From an uncultured Lachnospiraceae bacterium (GTDB taxonomy: Bacteria; Bacillota; Clostridia; Lachnospirales; Lachnospiraceae): DNA of 64,000 nucleotides. Below the pieces are notes generated by a model. That model did not search any database and was not told where the DNA came from. It saw only the letters and a list, made by a program, of their open reading frames with translations. Location: the NCBI GenBank assembly GCA_902794095.1, contig CADBFZ010000010.1, positions 1 to 64,000 of the forward strand, in the 5' to 3' direction. The first letter of the stretch is position 1. Each line of letters opens with the position of its first letter. Below are positions 40,565 through 50,768 of the stretch, piece after piece. Position numbers and translations under genes: made by a program.

Positions 40565-41887
40565 TTACATTTTTGTCTCGACAAAAATATCATAGATAGC
40601 CTTGATGGCTGTCTCGAAATCAGAGTTTGCAACACCGATGATGATATTGATCTCGGATGAACCCTGATCGATCATCTTAACGTTTACATGTGCGTGAGCA
40701 AGTGCGGAGAAGATTCTTCCCGCAGTTCCTCTGGTTGACTTCATACCGCGTCCTACAACAGCGATAAGAGCAAGGTCTGACTCGATATCGATGGTATCGG
40801 GATTGGTCATTCTGCGGATAGCGGAAACAACACTCTGCTCCTTATGTCTGAACTCATCCTGATGTACGAATACGGTCATGGTATCGATACCGGAAGGAAG
40901 ATGCTCGAATGAAATATCGTTCTCCTCAAATGCCTGGAGAACTCTTCTCCCAAATCCGATCTCGGAGTTCATCATATCCTTATCGACGTTAACGGCACAG
41001 AATCCCTTCTTGCCTGCGATACCGGTGATGACATACTTGGACTTCTTGGAAGTGGTCTCTACGATCCATGTTCCGTCGTCCTTGGGATCGTTGGTATTTC
41101 TGATATTGATGGGGATGCCTTCCTGTCTTACGGGGAAGATTGCATCCTCATGAAGAACTCCTGCGCCCATGTATGCGAGCTCTCTGAGTTCTCTGTAGGT
41201 AATGGTCTCGATCTTTGCAGGATTCTTAATGATCCTGGGATCGGTGATCATGAATCCTGATACGTCGGTCCAGTTCTCGTAAACATCTGCGTGGATTGCA
41301 CGAGCTACGATGGAACCGGTGATATCGGATCCGCCTCTTGAGAAGGTCTTAACGGTGCCGTCAGCATATGCTCCGTAGAATCCGGGGATAACGGCTCTCT
41401 CCACCTTTTCAAGCTTCTTTCCGAGATTCTTGTATGTCTTCTCGGCATCGTAGTTCTCTGTTTTCTTGTCAAAGATAATATAATCGGCGGGATCAAGGAA
41501 TTCATATCCGAGATATGCTGCCATGATGCGTCCGTTGAGATACTCTCCTCTGGATGCTGCATAATCCTTATCTGCGCCCGCTTTAAGGTTCTTAGCGATC
41601 AGATCGAACTCATCTGTAAGATCAAGGGTAAGTCCGAGACCTTTGATGATCTCATCATATCTTGCACGAATGTTCTTGAGGCACTCTGCAAAACTTCTCT
41701 CATCAGAAACACTGTCGAAAAGGTTGTAGAGCATATCGGTAACTTTGGTATCTCTGGGAGATCTCTTACCGGGAGCTGAAGGAACAACATATCTTCTCTC
41801 TTCGTCAGCTCTGATGATATCGCCGACCTTTTTGAACTGCTCGGCAGAAGCAAGTGAGCTGCCGCCGAATTTTACTACCTTTGCCAT
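40565..41887 (-). CDS. lysC: Aspartate kinase
   Basis: 440 residues from ATG 41887 (MAKVVKFGGSSLAS). The KFGGSS phosphate loop, FSRGGSDITGSIVA and TDVSGFMITDPRII are classic; two ACT domains occupy ~310-440 (GFCAVNVDK; LIAVVGRGM). It phosphorylates aspartate as first step to lysine, threonine and methionine; ACT domains imply feedback control. It is 24 bases downstream of hom. A single-chain, roughly 440-residue form of this kind is common in Clostridia. Confidence 0.94.
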   Translation of the reverse strand: MAKVVKFGGSSLASAEQFKKVGDIIRADEERRYVVPSAPGKRSPRDTKVTDMLYNLFDSVSDERSFAECLKNIRARYDEIIKGLGLTLDLTDEFDLIAKNLKAGADKDYAASRGEYLNGRIMAAYLGYEFLDPADYIIFDKKTENYDAEKTYKNLGKKLEKVERAVIPGFYGAYADGTVKTFSRGGSDITGSIVARAIHADVYENWTDVSGFMITDPRIIKNPAKIETITYRELRELAYMGAGVLHEDAIFPVRQEGIPINIRNTNDPKDDGTWIVETTSKKSKYVITGIAGKKGFCAVNVDKDMMNSEIGFGRRVLQAFEENDISFEHLPSGIDTMTVFVHQDEFRHKEQSVVSAIRRMTNPDTIDIESDLALIAVVGRGMKSTRGTAGRIFSALAHAHVNVKMIDQGSSEINIIIGVANSDFETAIKAIYDIFVETKM

Positions 41888-41911
41888 CTTTCCATAATCC
41901 TCTTTCAATAT

Positions 41912-43120
41912 TTATTCATATACTCTGACGCTGCCGAGAACCTTGGCACCTGCCTTGGCTGCAGCTGCATCAAATCCTGACTGAGTCATTTTACCGGTGA
42001 TGAATCCGGTATCTGAACCTGCAGTGATGCTCTCTCCCGCACCTGCAAATTCTGCCTTAACTGCATCTGCATCAGCGGATGAACATCTTACGAAAAATCT
42101 GCACTCGGCATCAGCAAGTGATGCTGCCTTGACGGGAGTTTCGTCCCATCCCTTGTACATGCAGGAAGAACCTTTTCTTGCCGCATCGATTACATCGGCA
42201 ACAACAGCACTTGCGGTAGCAAGCTTACCTGCACCCTTGCCGTAATACATGGTCTCACCGAGCATGTTTCCGGTTACGAATACCGCATTGAATACATCGC
42301 TTACACCTGCGATGGGATGTGACTTGGCAACAAGGAAAGGTGCTACCATTGTGCTTACGCTGTCATCATCATATCTGGATGCAAGTCCGAGGAGTTTAAT
42401 GCTGTATCCGGCCTTTGCTGCGATTGCAATATCGGAGCTTGTGATCTTGGTGATTCCTTCGGTGGGAACCGCATCGGAATCTACGAAATGTCCGGACATA
42501 ATGTCGGAAAGGATTGAGATCTTTCTGGCAGTGTCATGTCCTTCGATATCCGCAGTAGGATCTTTTTCTGCATATCCGAGATCCTGAGCGATCTTAAGTG
42601 TGTCCGCAAAATCAGCTCCGTCCTGCTCCATCTTGGTCAGAATGAAATTGGTGGTTCCGTTAAGGATACCTGCGATCTTGGTAATTCTCTCAGCGGTAAG
42701 TGCGGTGGTAAGAGTTCTGAGAACGGGAATACCTCCGCCTACGCTTGCTTCGAAAAGATATGCGCATCCGTGAGCCTTGGCAACCTGAATAAGTTCTGCG
42801 CCGTATTTTGCAACAAGCTCTTTATTGGATGAGCAAACGCTCTTTCCCTTCTCGAGAGCAGCCTTGGTGAATTTATAAGCGGCCCCTACTCCTCCCATGG
42901 TCTCGCAGATGATGGATACTTCGTCATCGTTTAAAATGACATCAACGTCATGTACGAGTTTTGACTCATTGGGATCTCCGGGGAAATCACGAAGATCGAG
43001 TATGTATTTAACGTTTACCTTATCTCCCGAATTATCGGAAACGTAAGCATTGTTTCTGTCGATAACTTCGACAACTCCGCTACCTACGGTTCCGTATCCG
43101 AATACAGCAACTTGAATCAT
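41912..43120 (-). CDS. hom: Homoserine dehydrogenase
   Basis: 402 residues. VAVFGYGTVGSGVV is the NAD(P)-binding site; SSNKELVA, FEASVGGGIPVL, GILNGTTNFILT and GYAEKDPTADIEGHD are the family signature, with the catalytic Asp-Lys region around the last. A short C-terminal segment (~330-402) resembles an ACT-like regulatory end. It reduces aspartate semialdehyde to homoserine. Between glyA (20 bases) and lysC (24 bases), it links aspartate-family synthesis with glycine/one-carbon metabolism. Confidence 0.94.
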   Translation of the reverse strand: MIQVAVFGYGTVGSGVVEVIDRNNAYVSDNSGDKVNVKYILDLRDFPGDPNESKLVHDVDVILNDDEVSIICETMGGVGAAYKFTKAALEKGKSVCSSNKELVAKYGAELIQVAKAHGCAYLFEASVGGGIPVLRTLTTALTAERITKIAGILNGTTNFILTKMEQDGADFADTLKIAQDLGYAEKDPTADIEGHDTARKISILSDIMSGHFVDSDAVPTEGITKITSSDIAIAAKAGYSIKLLGLASRYDDDSVSTMVAPFLVAKSHPIAGVSDVFNAVFVTGNMLGETMYYGKGAGKLATASAVVADVIDAARKGSSCMYKGWDETPVKAASLADAECRFFVRCSSADADAVKAEFAGAGESITAGSDTGFITGKMTQSGFDAAAAKAGAKVLGSVRVYE

Positions 43121-43140
43121 GTCTTTCTCCAGTCAATTAC

Positions 43141-44382
43141 TTATTTATTCAGAGGATATTTCTCTGTAAGAGCCATAACGATGGCCTTTGCCTTCTCAAC
43201 GCCTGCTTCCTTCTCCTTAACGATAAGGCTGATTGCCTCTGCAATCTGATCCATGTCTTCGGTGTTAAGGCCTCTGGATGTAACGGCGGGAGTTCCGAGT
43301 CTGATACCGCTGGTTACGTTAGGCTTCTGAGGATCGTTAGGGATTGTGTTCTTGTTGGCGGTAAGATGTGCCTCATCCATAAGAGCCTCGATCTCCTTAC
43401 CGGTGAGGTTAAAAGGAGTAAGGTCAAGGAGCATAAGGTGGTTATCGGTTCCGCCTGAAACAAGCTTAAGACCTCTGGACATAAGTCCCTTTGCAAGAGC
43501 CTGAGCGTTGTCAATAATGCCCTGCTGATAAACCTTGAATGAAGGATCGAGAGCCTCTTTGAAGCAAACTGCCTTTGCAGCGATAACGTGCATAAGTGGT
43601 CCGCCCTGGATTCCGGGGAATACTGCCTTATTGAGCTTGTGCTCTTTAGCAAACTCTGCGCTTGAAAGGATCATTCCTCCTCTAGGTCCGCGAAGAGTCT
43701 TGTGAGTGGTGGTGGTAACTACATGCGCATAAGGGATGGGGCTGGGATGAAGTCCTGCAGCTACAAGTCCTGCGATGTGTGCCATATCTACCATGAGGAA
43801 AGCACCTACTTCATCAGCGATCTCTCTGAAACGCTTGAAGTCGATGGTACGAGCATATGCTGAAGCGCCTGCGATGATCATCTTGGGCTTAGCTTCTTTA
43901 GCAATCTCCTCGAGCTTGTCGTAATCGATGAATCCCTCATCGTTAACGCCGTAAGGAACGATATTGAAATATGTTCCGGAAATATTTGCAGGTGATCCGT
44001 GGGTAAGATGTCCGCCGTGATCGAGGTTCATGCCCATGATGGTGTCACCGGGCTGAAGGAGTGCAAACTGAACTGCAAGGTTAGCCTGTGCTCCTGAGTG
44101 GGGCTGAACATTTGCATATGTGCATCCGTAGAGTTCCATAGCACGGTTTCTTGCGAGCTCTTCGACTACGTCAACGCACTCACATCCGCCATAGTAACGC
44201 TTTCCGGGATATCCTTCTGCGTACTTGTTGGTGAGGGGGCTGCCCATTGCTGCCATAACAGCCTTGCTTACCCAGTTCTCGGATGCGATCAGTTCCAGGT
44301 GTGAATTCTGTCTGTTCTGCTCATCAACGATGGCCTGTGCTACCTCGGGGTCTACGTTCTTTACTTCATCAAGCGAATACAT
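43141..44382 (-). CDS. glyA: Serine hydroxymethyltransferase
   Basis: 413 residues, PLP enzyme. [14 protein letters not shown] holds the PLP lysine; [34 protein letters not shown] and [17 protein letters not shown] follow family order. It interconverts serine and glycine with tetrahydrofolate and feeds thyA and methionine pathways. First gene of a likely glyA-hom-lysC unit. The start has CAGGAGG upstream. Confidence 0.95.
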   Translation of the reverse strand: MYSLDEVKNVDPEVAQAIVDEQNRQNSHLELIASENWVSKAVMAAMGSPLTNKYAEGYPGKRYYGGCECVDVVEELARNRAMELYGCTYANVQPHSGAQANLAVQFALLQPGDTIMGMNLDHGGHLTHGSPANISGTYFNIVPYGVNDEGFIDYDKLEEIAKEAKPKMIIAGASAYARTIDFKRFREIADEVGAFLMVDMAHIAGLVAAGLHPSPIPYAHVVTTTTHKTLRGPRGGMILSSAEFAKEHKLNKAVFPGIQGGPLMHVIAAKAVCFKEALDPSFKVYQQGIIDNAQALAKGLMSRGLKLVSGGTDNHLMLLDLTPFNLTGKEIEALMDEAHLTANKNTIPNDPQKPNVTSGIRLGTPAVTSRGLNTEDMDQIAEAISLIVKEKEAGVEKAKAIVMALTEKYPLNK

Positions 44383-44431
44383 TTAAAAAACCTCCTGCAA
44401 ATAAATTGATTCGTTGTATAAAAAATGCTTT

Positions 44432-46924
44432 TTACAAAGCTTCTTTTTCAGCCAGATAAGCTTTGAACACCGGTTCATAAGCTCTTATCTTCTCGATCAT
44501 TCCGTCATGGATCTGCATGATCGTTTCCTCGTTTGAGGCTTTGCCGGCCTTTTCAAGCTCGGCACACATAGCGGAAAGATCCATCGCACCGATCTGCCTG
44601 GACGCATTCTTAAGTCCGTGTGCTTCGATCGTGTAATCATCCCACTTCCTGATTCGGTAGAGCTTTTCAAGGCGCTCTATTTTCTCGGGGATGGTGCGTG
44701 TATATTCTGCAAGCACCGCAAGGAACAACTTCTCCGTTCCAAGAAGTCTCATGGACTCTTCGATATCAAGATCCGCAAGAGGACTTGATTCACCGAATGA
44801 TGCTTCCTCGTCAGCCTCAAAGCTCTCAGCGGTTTCTTTTGCGGCGGAGCCGCTCTTAACGATAAGTTCGGGCGGGAGCCACTGTTTGATCTTGCTTACG
44901 AGAACTCTGAGCTCAATGGGCTTTGCCACGAAATCGTTCATGCCTTCGGAGAGGAACATTTCCTTTACTCCGTTAACCGCATTTGCGGTCAGTGCAATGA
45001 TCGGAACGTTATCGTAATCGGGATACATTCTTCTGATGATCCTGGTGGTTTCGACGCCGTCAATCTCAGGCATCATGTGGTCCATGAGTATCAGATCGTA
45101 ATGTGTCTCTTCAATCTTGCGTATTGCCTCTTTGCCGCTAAGTGCTGTTGCAGTCTTCATCTTAAGAGGCTCTATCAGGCCTTCGGTTACCGTGAGGTTG
45201 ACGGAGTTATCGTCAACTATGAGTACCTTGGCATCGGGTGCGGTAAACGAAATCTCATCCGCATGCTCGGTGGTGGCCGTATAATGAATCTTTTCGTGAT
45301 TTAAGATCATGGCCAAATTCATTGCAGAAAGCGGCTTTTTAACAACGAGCAGATTGGACAGGTCTGATTCGACCTTATCGAAAAATCCCGCAACGACTAC
45401 CGCACAGATGTCGGGATTATTCCGGAAGTATTCTTTTTTATCTTCTGTCAAAAGCTCCTGCTCGATAAAAACAAAGAGCTTTCTGTCAGGATTTCTCTTG
45501 CGGAATGTCTCGCACGCTACGGGAAGATCCGCATCAAGTGCAAGGTTCATAACGGATACGCCGAGTTTGGCAGCATCCCATGTAAATCCGTCCGACAGGT
45601 AAATGTTCTGGAACAGTCCTATGGCAAGAGCTCCCGAAGGATCTTTAACGCTCATGCTGGGCGATCTGTCCACTACCTTCTGAGGCAGTTTAAAAGAAAA
45701 CACCGATCCCCTGCCGTACTCGGATTCGACGTGAATCGTTCCGTCCATCAGGCTCAAGAGATTCTTGGAAATTGCAAGTCCGAGTCCCGAACCTTCCACG
45801 TCTCTGTTCCTCTTGGAATCGAGCTGCTGGAAGGATTCAAAAATCTTACCTACATTCTCGGGCTTTATTCCGATTCCGGTATCTTCTACCGCTACGCTGA
45901 GCATTATATTTTCACTGTCGATCCAGGTGAAATCAACTACGAAACGCACCTGTCCCGAACGGGTGAACTTAACCGCATTGTTTGCCAGATTGATAAGTAT
46001 CTGGCGGATCCTTACATTATCGCCGTAGATAAGATGTGGCATATCTACGTTCATGTTCAGAATCAGTTCGATCTCTTTGTCCATCAGCCTTGTCATGATG
46101 ATGTTGGCCACATCATTAAAGAGGCTCATGGGCTCATATTCCACCGGGCTTATATCCATCTTGCCCGATTCGATCTTCGAAAAATCAAGTATGTCGTTAA
46201 TGATGGTAAGAAGCGCTCTTCCGGATGACTTGATCTGGTTGATATAGCTTCTTGCATTGTCGGGAATGTCTTCCCTGAGTGCCATCTCCGCCATTCCGAT
46301 AACAGCGTTCATTGGAGTCCTGATCTCATGGCTCATGTTGGCCAGGAAGTCTGACTTCATCTTGACGGCATGTTCCATCTCGACTTTGGCTCTGTCAGAG
46401 GTGTATTTTCCGTACGCGATCTCGGATAAAACTCCCGAAATGGTGTAGAGGAAATCCATTGCCTTGCTGACTTTTTCCTCGGACATTACGGGAACTTCAC
46501 AAATGGCTTCCCAGTATTTGTCCGGATCGATGCCGAGCTGTATGGCATGTGCCTTGACCTTGGCTTCATCAGGCTCGGATGTAAGTGCCTGGCCGCCAAC
46601 AAAGCATCCTATCATCTCTCCGTTTATGATTATGGGTGCGGAAAAATCCACAAGTCCCGCATGACAGGTGTAGAAATTGGGCTTACCCATGGAGTGGGTC
46701 ATCATGGCACCGGTCTTGTCGGAATACTCGCAAAGCTGGTTTCCGAGCGGGCACTGCCTGTTTAATTCCATGCAAAAACGGCAGAAATTGGACCCTTCCG
46801 TAACCGCGGTTCCGTCGGCGTTGGTAGTAAGTGCCGCAAGCCCCGTCATATCCGAAAAGGAGTCCTGTATCTTTTGCAGTATTTCTTTGTCAATATAGTC
46901 CGTCAGCTTGACTTCCGATGTCAT
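44432..46924 (-). CDS. Hybrid histidine kinase with PocR sensor, receiver and HPt domains
   Basis: 830 residues, no TM helix, so cytoplasmic. PocR-type sensor 1-~170 with cysteines 48, 51, 58, 65 and 87 (CRFCMELNRQCPLG pattern). HisKA: FLANMSHEIRTP with phospho-His199. HATPase: INLANNAVKF, DTGIGI, GSGLGLAIS. A degenerate receiver-like region ~425-545 lacks the phospho-Asp. True receiver 565-680 with VLIVDDNSVN and LMDHMMP (Asp615), Lys668. HPt ~720-830 with EAHGLKNASRQIGA (His769). This is a phosphorelay sensor ending in HPt. The output regulator is not in the window. PocR domains elsewhere sense small organic ligands or redox. Located just upstream of glyA. Confidence 0.88.
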   Translation of the reverse strand: MTSEVKLTDYIDKEILQKIQDSFSDMTGLAALTTNADGTAVTEGSNFCRFCMELNRQCPLGNQLCEYSDKTGAMMTHSMGKPNFYTCHAGLVDFSAPIIINGEMIGCFVGGQALTSEPDEAKVKAHAIQLGIDPDKYWEAICEVPVMSEEKVSKAMDFLYTISGVLSEIAYGKYTSDRAKVEMEHAVKMKSDFLANMSHEIRTPMNAVIGMAEMALREDIPDNARSYINQIKSSGRALLTIINDILDFSKIESGKMDISPVEYEPMSLFNDVANIIMTRLMDKEIELILNMNVDMPHLIYGDNVRIRQILINLANNAVKFTRSGQVRFVVDFTWIDSENIMLSVAVEDTGIGIKPENVGKIFESFQQLDSKRNRDVEGSGLGLAISKNLLSLMDGTIHVESEYGRGSVFSFKLPQKVVDRSPSMSVKDPSGALAIGLFQNIYLSDGFTWDAAKLGVSVMNLALDADLPVACETFRKRNPDRKLFVFIEQELLTEDKKEYFRNNPDICAVVVAGFFDKVESDLSNLLVVKKPLSAMNLAMILNHEKIHYTATTEHADEISFTAPDAKVLIVDDNSVNLTVTEGLIEPLKMKTATALSGKEAIRKIEETHYDLILMDHMMPEIDGVETTRIIRRMYPDYDNVPIIALTANAVNGVKEMFLSEGMNDFVAKPIELRVLVSKIKQWLPPELIVKSGSAAKETAESFEADEEASFGESSPLADLDIEESMRLLGTEKLFLAVLAEYTRTIPEKIERLEKLYRIRKWDDYTIEAHGLKNASRQIGAMDLSAMCAELEKAGKASNEETIMQIHDGMIEKIRAYEPVFKAYLAEKEAL

Positions 46925-47059
46925 GAAAGTATCCTCAAAAAAGGCCGTTCTTACATCAGTTTAAAAGCATAAGCGCCCGTCTGAGCACAAAGTAACTGCA
47001 AATACATATTTTACTACACTAAAGCAACTTTTTAAACCATATATTTGAAGAAAAAGGTA

Positions 47060-48058
47060 TCACAAAACTCTGCCTGAGTTTTCCTCGTCATAGTAGGTCA
47101 TGGCGTACATGAGCCTGTCGCAGATCAGCTGTTTGCCCTCTTCGTTAAGGATTCGGCCGTCTATCAGGTAATCCCGGCCGTTTTCGAGATTTACGCTGGC
47201 GTAATAGTTATCCACGAAGGTAATATCGTAAATTTCGGCGCAGACCTTGTACTGGCCCAGGACATAGGACGAAAGATCCACCCCGAGGCGGTTGGGATAG
47301 TCCTCGCAGGGCTCCCACGTATTATTTTTACCGACGCGGAACATATAGGGTGCGGATAAGACTATGATTCTTGCTGAAGGGGCGGCTTTTTTGAATAATT
47401 CTATGGTTGCCGTAAAAGAACCCAGATAGGAACAAAAAGGGTCGTCAAACTCATCGTCTTTAAGACCCGTGGGTATGTTTTGGAGATAATCGGAGCCGTC
47501 ATAGAAGAAAACTATGACGTCCACCGTTTCGATATCAAGGTCACTCAGGATTTTCAGGGTCAATTCCCCGTTTACCGGAAAAGAATCCCCCAGGGCATCC
47601 TTAGCCTGCATAAGCTCCCTCTCATAGTCCATATCATCCGAGCAGGCAATGCATGCAAGATAATAGGGGCTGAAGAGGTTCATGGGACTTCTTGATATAT
47701 CAAAAGCCGGCTCCTGCATACCAATACAGGAACCGGATATTGCACAATTTATAACCCCGGCACCGGACGCTTCTTCCAGCATTGCAGAAAGACTGCCGTT
47801 TTCACCGCAGTCTTCCGAAAAAGGGTCGTTACCGAATACCAGGATAACTTCTTCGTTCTGGCGTATGAGATTGTATTCCTCGTCCGTCAGCGGCATGATG
47901 TTGTCATGACATTCATAATCCGCAACAGATCCTCCGTGACCGGAATAGTCCTTGGGATCTACGATCCTGAACCAGCCCTTCACCCTGAGTATCACAAGCA
48001 CCAGTATCGCTACCAGCGCAGCTGCGAAACAGACGTGGATAATCCCTGATTTTTTCAT
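47060..48058 (-). CDS. Membrane-anchored degenerate SGNH/GDSL-like protein
   Basis: 332 residues. N-terminal TM ~5-26 anchors an extracellular domain. VILVFGNDPFSEDCGENGS stands where block I GDS(L/I) would be, but Ser is replaced by Asp; VDVIVFFYDGSDYL resembles block III (GxND) in altered form; the final INEEGKQLICDRLM region lacks the DxxH His. So it looks like an SGNH fold without the Ser-His catalytic pair. Adjacent and 4 bases after the map gene. Function unknown. Confidence 0.65.
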   Translation of the reverse strand: MKKSGIIHVCFAAALVAILVLVILRVKGWFRIVDPKDYSGHGGSVADYECHDNIMPLTDEEYNLIRQNEEVILVFGNDPFSEDCGENGSLSAMLEEASGAGVINCAISGSCIGMQEPAFDISRSPMNLFSPYYLACIACSDDMDYERELMQAKDALGDSFPVNGELTLKILSDLDIETVDVIVFFYDGSDYLQNIPTGLKDDEFDDPFCSYLGSFTATIELFKKAAPSARIIVLSAPYMFRVGKNNTWEPCEDYPNRLGVDLSSYVLGQYKVCAEIYDITFVDNYYASVNLENGRDYLIDGRILNEEGKQLICDRLMYAMTYYDEENSGRVL

Positions 48059-48062
48059 AGGT

Positions 48063-48998
48063 TTACCAACTGAGAACTTCGTTTCCGTCTTCCGTTATGA
48101 GTACCATGAGTTCCCACTGTGCCGAGGGCTGTCCGTCCTTGGTTGAAACTTCCCATCCGTTCTTTTTGTCGGTCACAATGTCTTCTTTTCCCATGTTTAC
48201 CATGGGTTCGATGGTGAAGATCATTCCGGGAACAAGGAGCATTTCAGTGCCCTTCTTGGAGTGATATCCTACCCAGGGATCTTCGTGGAATTCAAGGCCT
48301 ACGCCGTGTCCGCCAATCTCTCTTACGATGGTGTAGCCGTTATCGTAGCAATAATCATGCACCGCCTGTCCCACATCTCCGAGAAATCCCCAGGGCTTAG
48401 CGTATTTGAGGCCTTCGTAGCAGGCTTCCTTGGTGATCTGAACAAGACGCTTTTTCTCCTCGGAAACCTCGCCTATGCAGAACATTCTCGATGAATCGGA
48501 AAAGAAACCGTTCAAGATTGTCGAACAGTCAACATTTACGATATCACCGCTCTTTAAGATGACATTGTCCGAAGGGAATCCGTGGCATACCTGCTCGTTG
48601 ACGGAGGTACATACGGAATAAGGATATCCCTCATAGTTAAGGGGCGCAGGGATTGCACCTGCCTCAATGCTCATATCGTAGACGATCTTGTCGATCTCGG
48701 ATGTGGGCATTCCCTCGTGGATCTCCTTCTCGATACGGTCAAGGATCGCAACGTTGATCACGCAGGATTCCTTGATCTTCTCGATCTGCTCAGGTGTCTT
48801 GATGATGCTGTGATCGGGTACTATTTTGCCCATCAGAGCATACTTTTTAAGCTTATCGTCAAATGCGGCATGGCAAGCCTTATATTTCTTACCGCTTCCG
48901 CACCAGCAGGGATCGTTCCTGCCCATCTTCCTGACTACTTCCTCGGAATGTTTAGCCATTTCGGGGCATAACGCTTCAAAATGTTCGTTGTTAGTCAT
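48063..48998 (-). CDS. map: Type I methionine aminopeptidase with N-terminal SEC-C zinc motif
   Basis: 311 residues. SEC-C: GRNDPCWCGSGKKYKACH with Cys31, Cys33, Cys42 and His43 as zinc ligands. Catalytic domain ~55-311 with metal ligands in IVNVDCSTILNGFFSDSS (two Asp), GGHGVGLEFHEDP (His), MIFTIEPMV (Glu) and AQWELMVLIT (Glu). It removes the initiator methionine from new proteins; the SEC-C motif probably aids ribosome contact. Four bases upstream of the SGNH-like gene. This two-part architecture is known in Clostridia. Confidence 0.94.
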   Translation of the reverse strand: MTNNEHFEALCPEMAKHSEEVVRKMGRNDPCWCGSGKKYKACHAAFDDKLKKYALMGKIVPDHSIIKTPEQIEKIKESCVINVAILDRIEKEIHEGMPTSEIDKIVYDMSIEAGAIPAPLNYEGYPYSVCTSVNEQVCHGFPSDNVILKSGDIVNVDCSTILNGFFSDSSRMFCIGEVSEEKKRLVQITKEACYEGLKYAKPWGFLGDVGQAVHDYCYDNGYTIVREIGGHGVGLEFHEDPWVGYHSKKGTEMLLVPGMIFTIEPMVNMGKEDIVTDKKNGWEVSTKDGQPSAQWELMVLITEDGNEVLSW

Positions 48999-49066
48999 AA
49001 CTATCTCCTTCTCAAACTAAGTCATTATACCATAATTTGAGCCCTAAGTTCCCGAAAAATAAAACA

Positions 49067-49093
49067 GGGGCGAGCTTTACTTTGCTCGTCCCC
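49067..49093. terminator. Terminator at the end of the membrane protein triad
   Basis: GGGGCGAGC / GCTCG-T-CCCC stem with about 8-base loop. On the minus strand TGTTTTATTTTTC follows; on the plus strand GTTTTTC follows. Most likely terminates the 51488-49139 unit. Confidence 0.72.
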
Positions 49094-49138
49094 GTTTTTC
49101 GTTTTCATCAACCGTATATTTATACCATTCCCCAACCG

Positions 49139-50083
49139 TTACGGTTCGTAATTCGGATTGTATCTGACAGGCACGAAACTAAATCCCGGAAGCCAGTCAT
49201 CTTCTTCACGTTTGTCGGAAGGACCTTTTTCGCCGGTAAAAACAATTTCAAAGTTTTCGGTTCTGCCTGGTTCTATGGTGTAGATCATCTCGCTGCCGTC
49301 TTCAGCTTCGGAGATCATGATATCTTCAAGAAGTAATCCGTCCTTATCTTTCCAAGCATTGGCGCGAAGCAAGAATTCAAAAGGTTCATCAAAAGTGTTG
49401 GTGATGTTTACGGAGCATACATAGTAAACTTTATCACCGTCTATCTCGAAGTGATCGAATTCCGATTCATCACGGTTTATGGTCACGTATCCTTCGCATG
49501 CACTGTAACCGCCTTCGGACAGTTCAATTCTAATCACTCTGATCTCGTTATACGAACCATTATGGGGAAGCAGATAAAAGGTATCATCTGAAACCCAGGT
49601 TATTTCATATGAGGAAGACCAGCTCGCTGCCGCTTCGTAGATCTCTTCACCGTCGCGGGGCTTATCATCTCCGACCGAAGCAAATTCTCCGTCAGATGCG
49701 CGCTCAACTTCCACTCTGAAATCTCCGCCCGTCGCTCCCAGATCATAGGAAATAATATCAACCTGATAAGTACCCGAAGGCGACATTGAAGTTTCATGCA
49801 CGGTAACACTGCCGAAGTCATTGACCAGCCATATAAATCCAATGATTGCAATACATATCAGGAGGTAAACAAAGTCAAATGCCAAACCTATAACAGCCTG
49901 TGTTACCTTTGTAGTACCTCGCTTTAGAGCAAGTATTCCGAGCACAACGGATGCGATAAAAGTCAGCACGCCACCTGCCAATGTACATATCAGAGGATAT
50001 GATGCAATCGCCAGAATAAGACATAAAGTCGCATTTTCATTTGCCCGGTCTTTATTTACTGTTTTATTTTCCAAATTATCCAT
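49139..50083 (-). CDS. Membrane protein with DUF4190-like helices and extracellular beta-domain
   Basis: 314 residues. Two or three TM helices at 20-100 (LCLILAIASYPLICTLAGG; ASVVLGILALKRG; DFVYLLICIAIIGFIWLV) resemble DUF4190-type small membrane proteins. An extracellular beta-rich part follows from SVTVHETSMSPSGTYQVDII, similar to DUF5412, with a predicted second domain after ~210. No catalytic motif. Start 1 base after the preceding gene's stop. Third of three tightly spaced unknown membrane genes. Confidence 0.65.
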   Translation of the reverse strand: MDNLENKTVNKDRANENATLCLILAIASYPLICTLAGGVLTFIASVVLGILALKRGTTKVTQAVIGLAFDFVYLLICIAIIGFIWLVNDFGSVTVHETSMSPSGTYQVDIISYDLGATGGDFRVEVERASDGEFASVGDDKPRDGEEIYEAAASWSSSYEITWVSDDTFYLLPHNGSYNEIRVIRIELSEGGYSACEGYVTINRDESEFDHFEIDGDKVYYVCSVNITNTFDEPFEFLLRANAWKDKDGLLLEDIMISEAEDGSEMIYTIEPGRTENFEIVFTGEKGPSDKREEDDWLPGFSFVPVRYNPNYEP

Positions 50084-50084
50084 A

Positions 50085-50768
50085 TCAGGGTCTCTTATCA
50101 GTTATATCAAATTCAATATAACAATGTTCAAATTTCACTCCGCATGCAGTCAGATATTCGTACAAGCTCGGATTCGTAAAATCATAAAGGTAGTGGAAAT
50201 ATGTGTCGGAAAGTGAATGCTCACCCTGTATCGAATTCTGAATATAGTCATCGTAGTAGATGCATTTGATGGAACCGTTGAATTCCATCCTCTTCGATTT
50301 AGGATCATATTTGGCATTACGTATAGAGGCGATGTCTATAACAAATTGATATGCATCGGGCGGAAATACATATCTGGTTATATGACCACGTCCATATGGT
50401 TTCCATACCGCTTTTCTCAGGAAATGATAAAGGTATCCTCCATCAACCCATATACTCTCAACATAACGATCATACATAAATCTGGTATATATAAGAGACT
50501 GCATAGATGCGGATATTATAACTAAAAAAATTAGTAAAATTCCAAGTGGGATAAAGAACAATGCTCCCGTAAAAAACGGATCTTTAAGAACTAAATATCC
50601 GCTCCCAAATATCATACCTAAGCCGGATACCACCATCACTCCCCTGAGTACATACAGTGAATAGTACGACTTACAGTGAAGAATTTCTCTTGAGTATATC
50701 TTTTGTTTTTTCTTTCCGTCTACGTCAAATGAGAAACTGTCGTTCATCGTTTTTGTCCATGACCACAT
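50085..50768 (-). CDS. Membrane protein of unknown function, YcxB-like layout
   Basis: 227 residues. Two TM helices ~38-90 (YVLRGVMVVSGLGMIFGSGY; GALFFIPLGILLIFLVII) sit between an N-terminal piece and a C-terminal ~130-residue domain rich in Tyr and Phe (TRFMYDRYVESIWVDGGYLY, RYVFPPDAYQFVIDIASIRN). Layout recalls YcxB-like or bacterial PH membrane proteins, but similarity is weak. Its ATG abuts the preceding stop. Function unknown. Confidence 0.6.
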   Translation of the reverse strand: MWSWTKTMNDSFSFDVDGKKKQKIYSREILHCKSYYSLYVLRGVMVVSGLGMIFGSGYLVLKDPFFTGALFFIPLGILLIFLVIISASMQSLIYTRFMYDRYVESIWVDGGYLYHFLRKAVWKPYGRGHITRYVFPPDAYQFVIDIASIRNAKYDPKSKRMEFNGSIKCIYYDDYIQNSIQGEHSLSDTYFHYLYDFTNPSLYEYLTACGVKFEHCYIEFDITDKRP

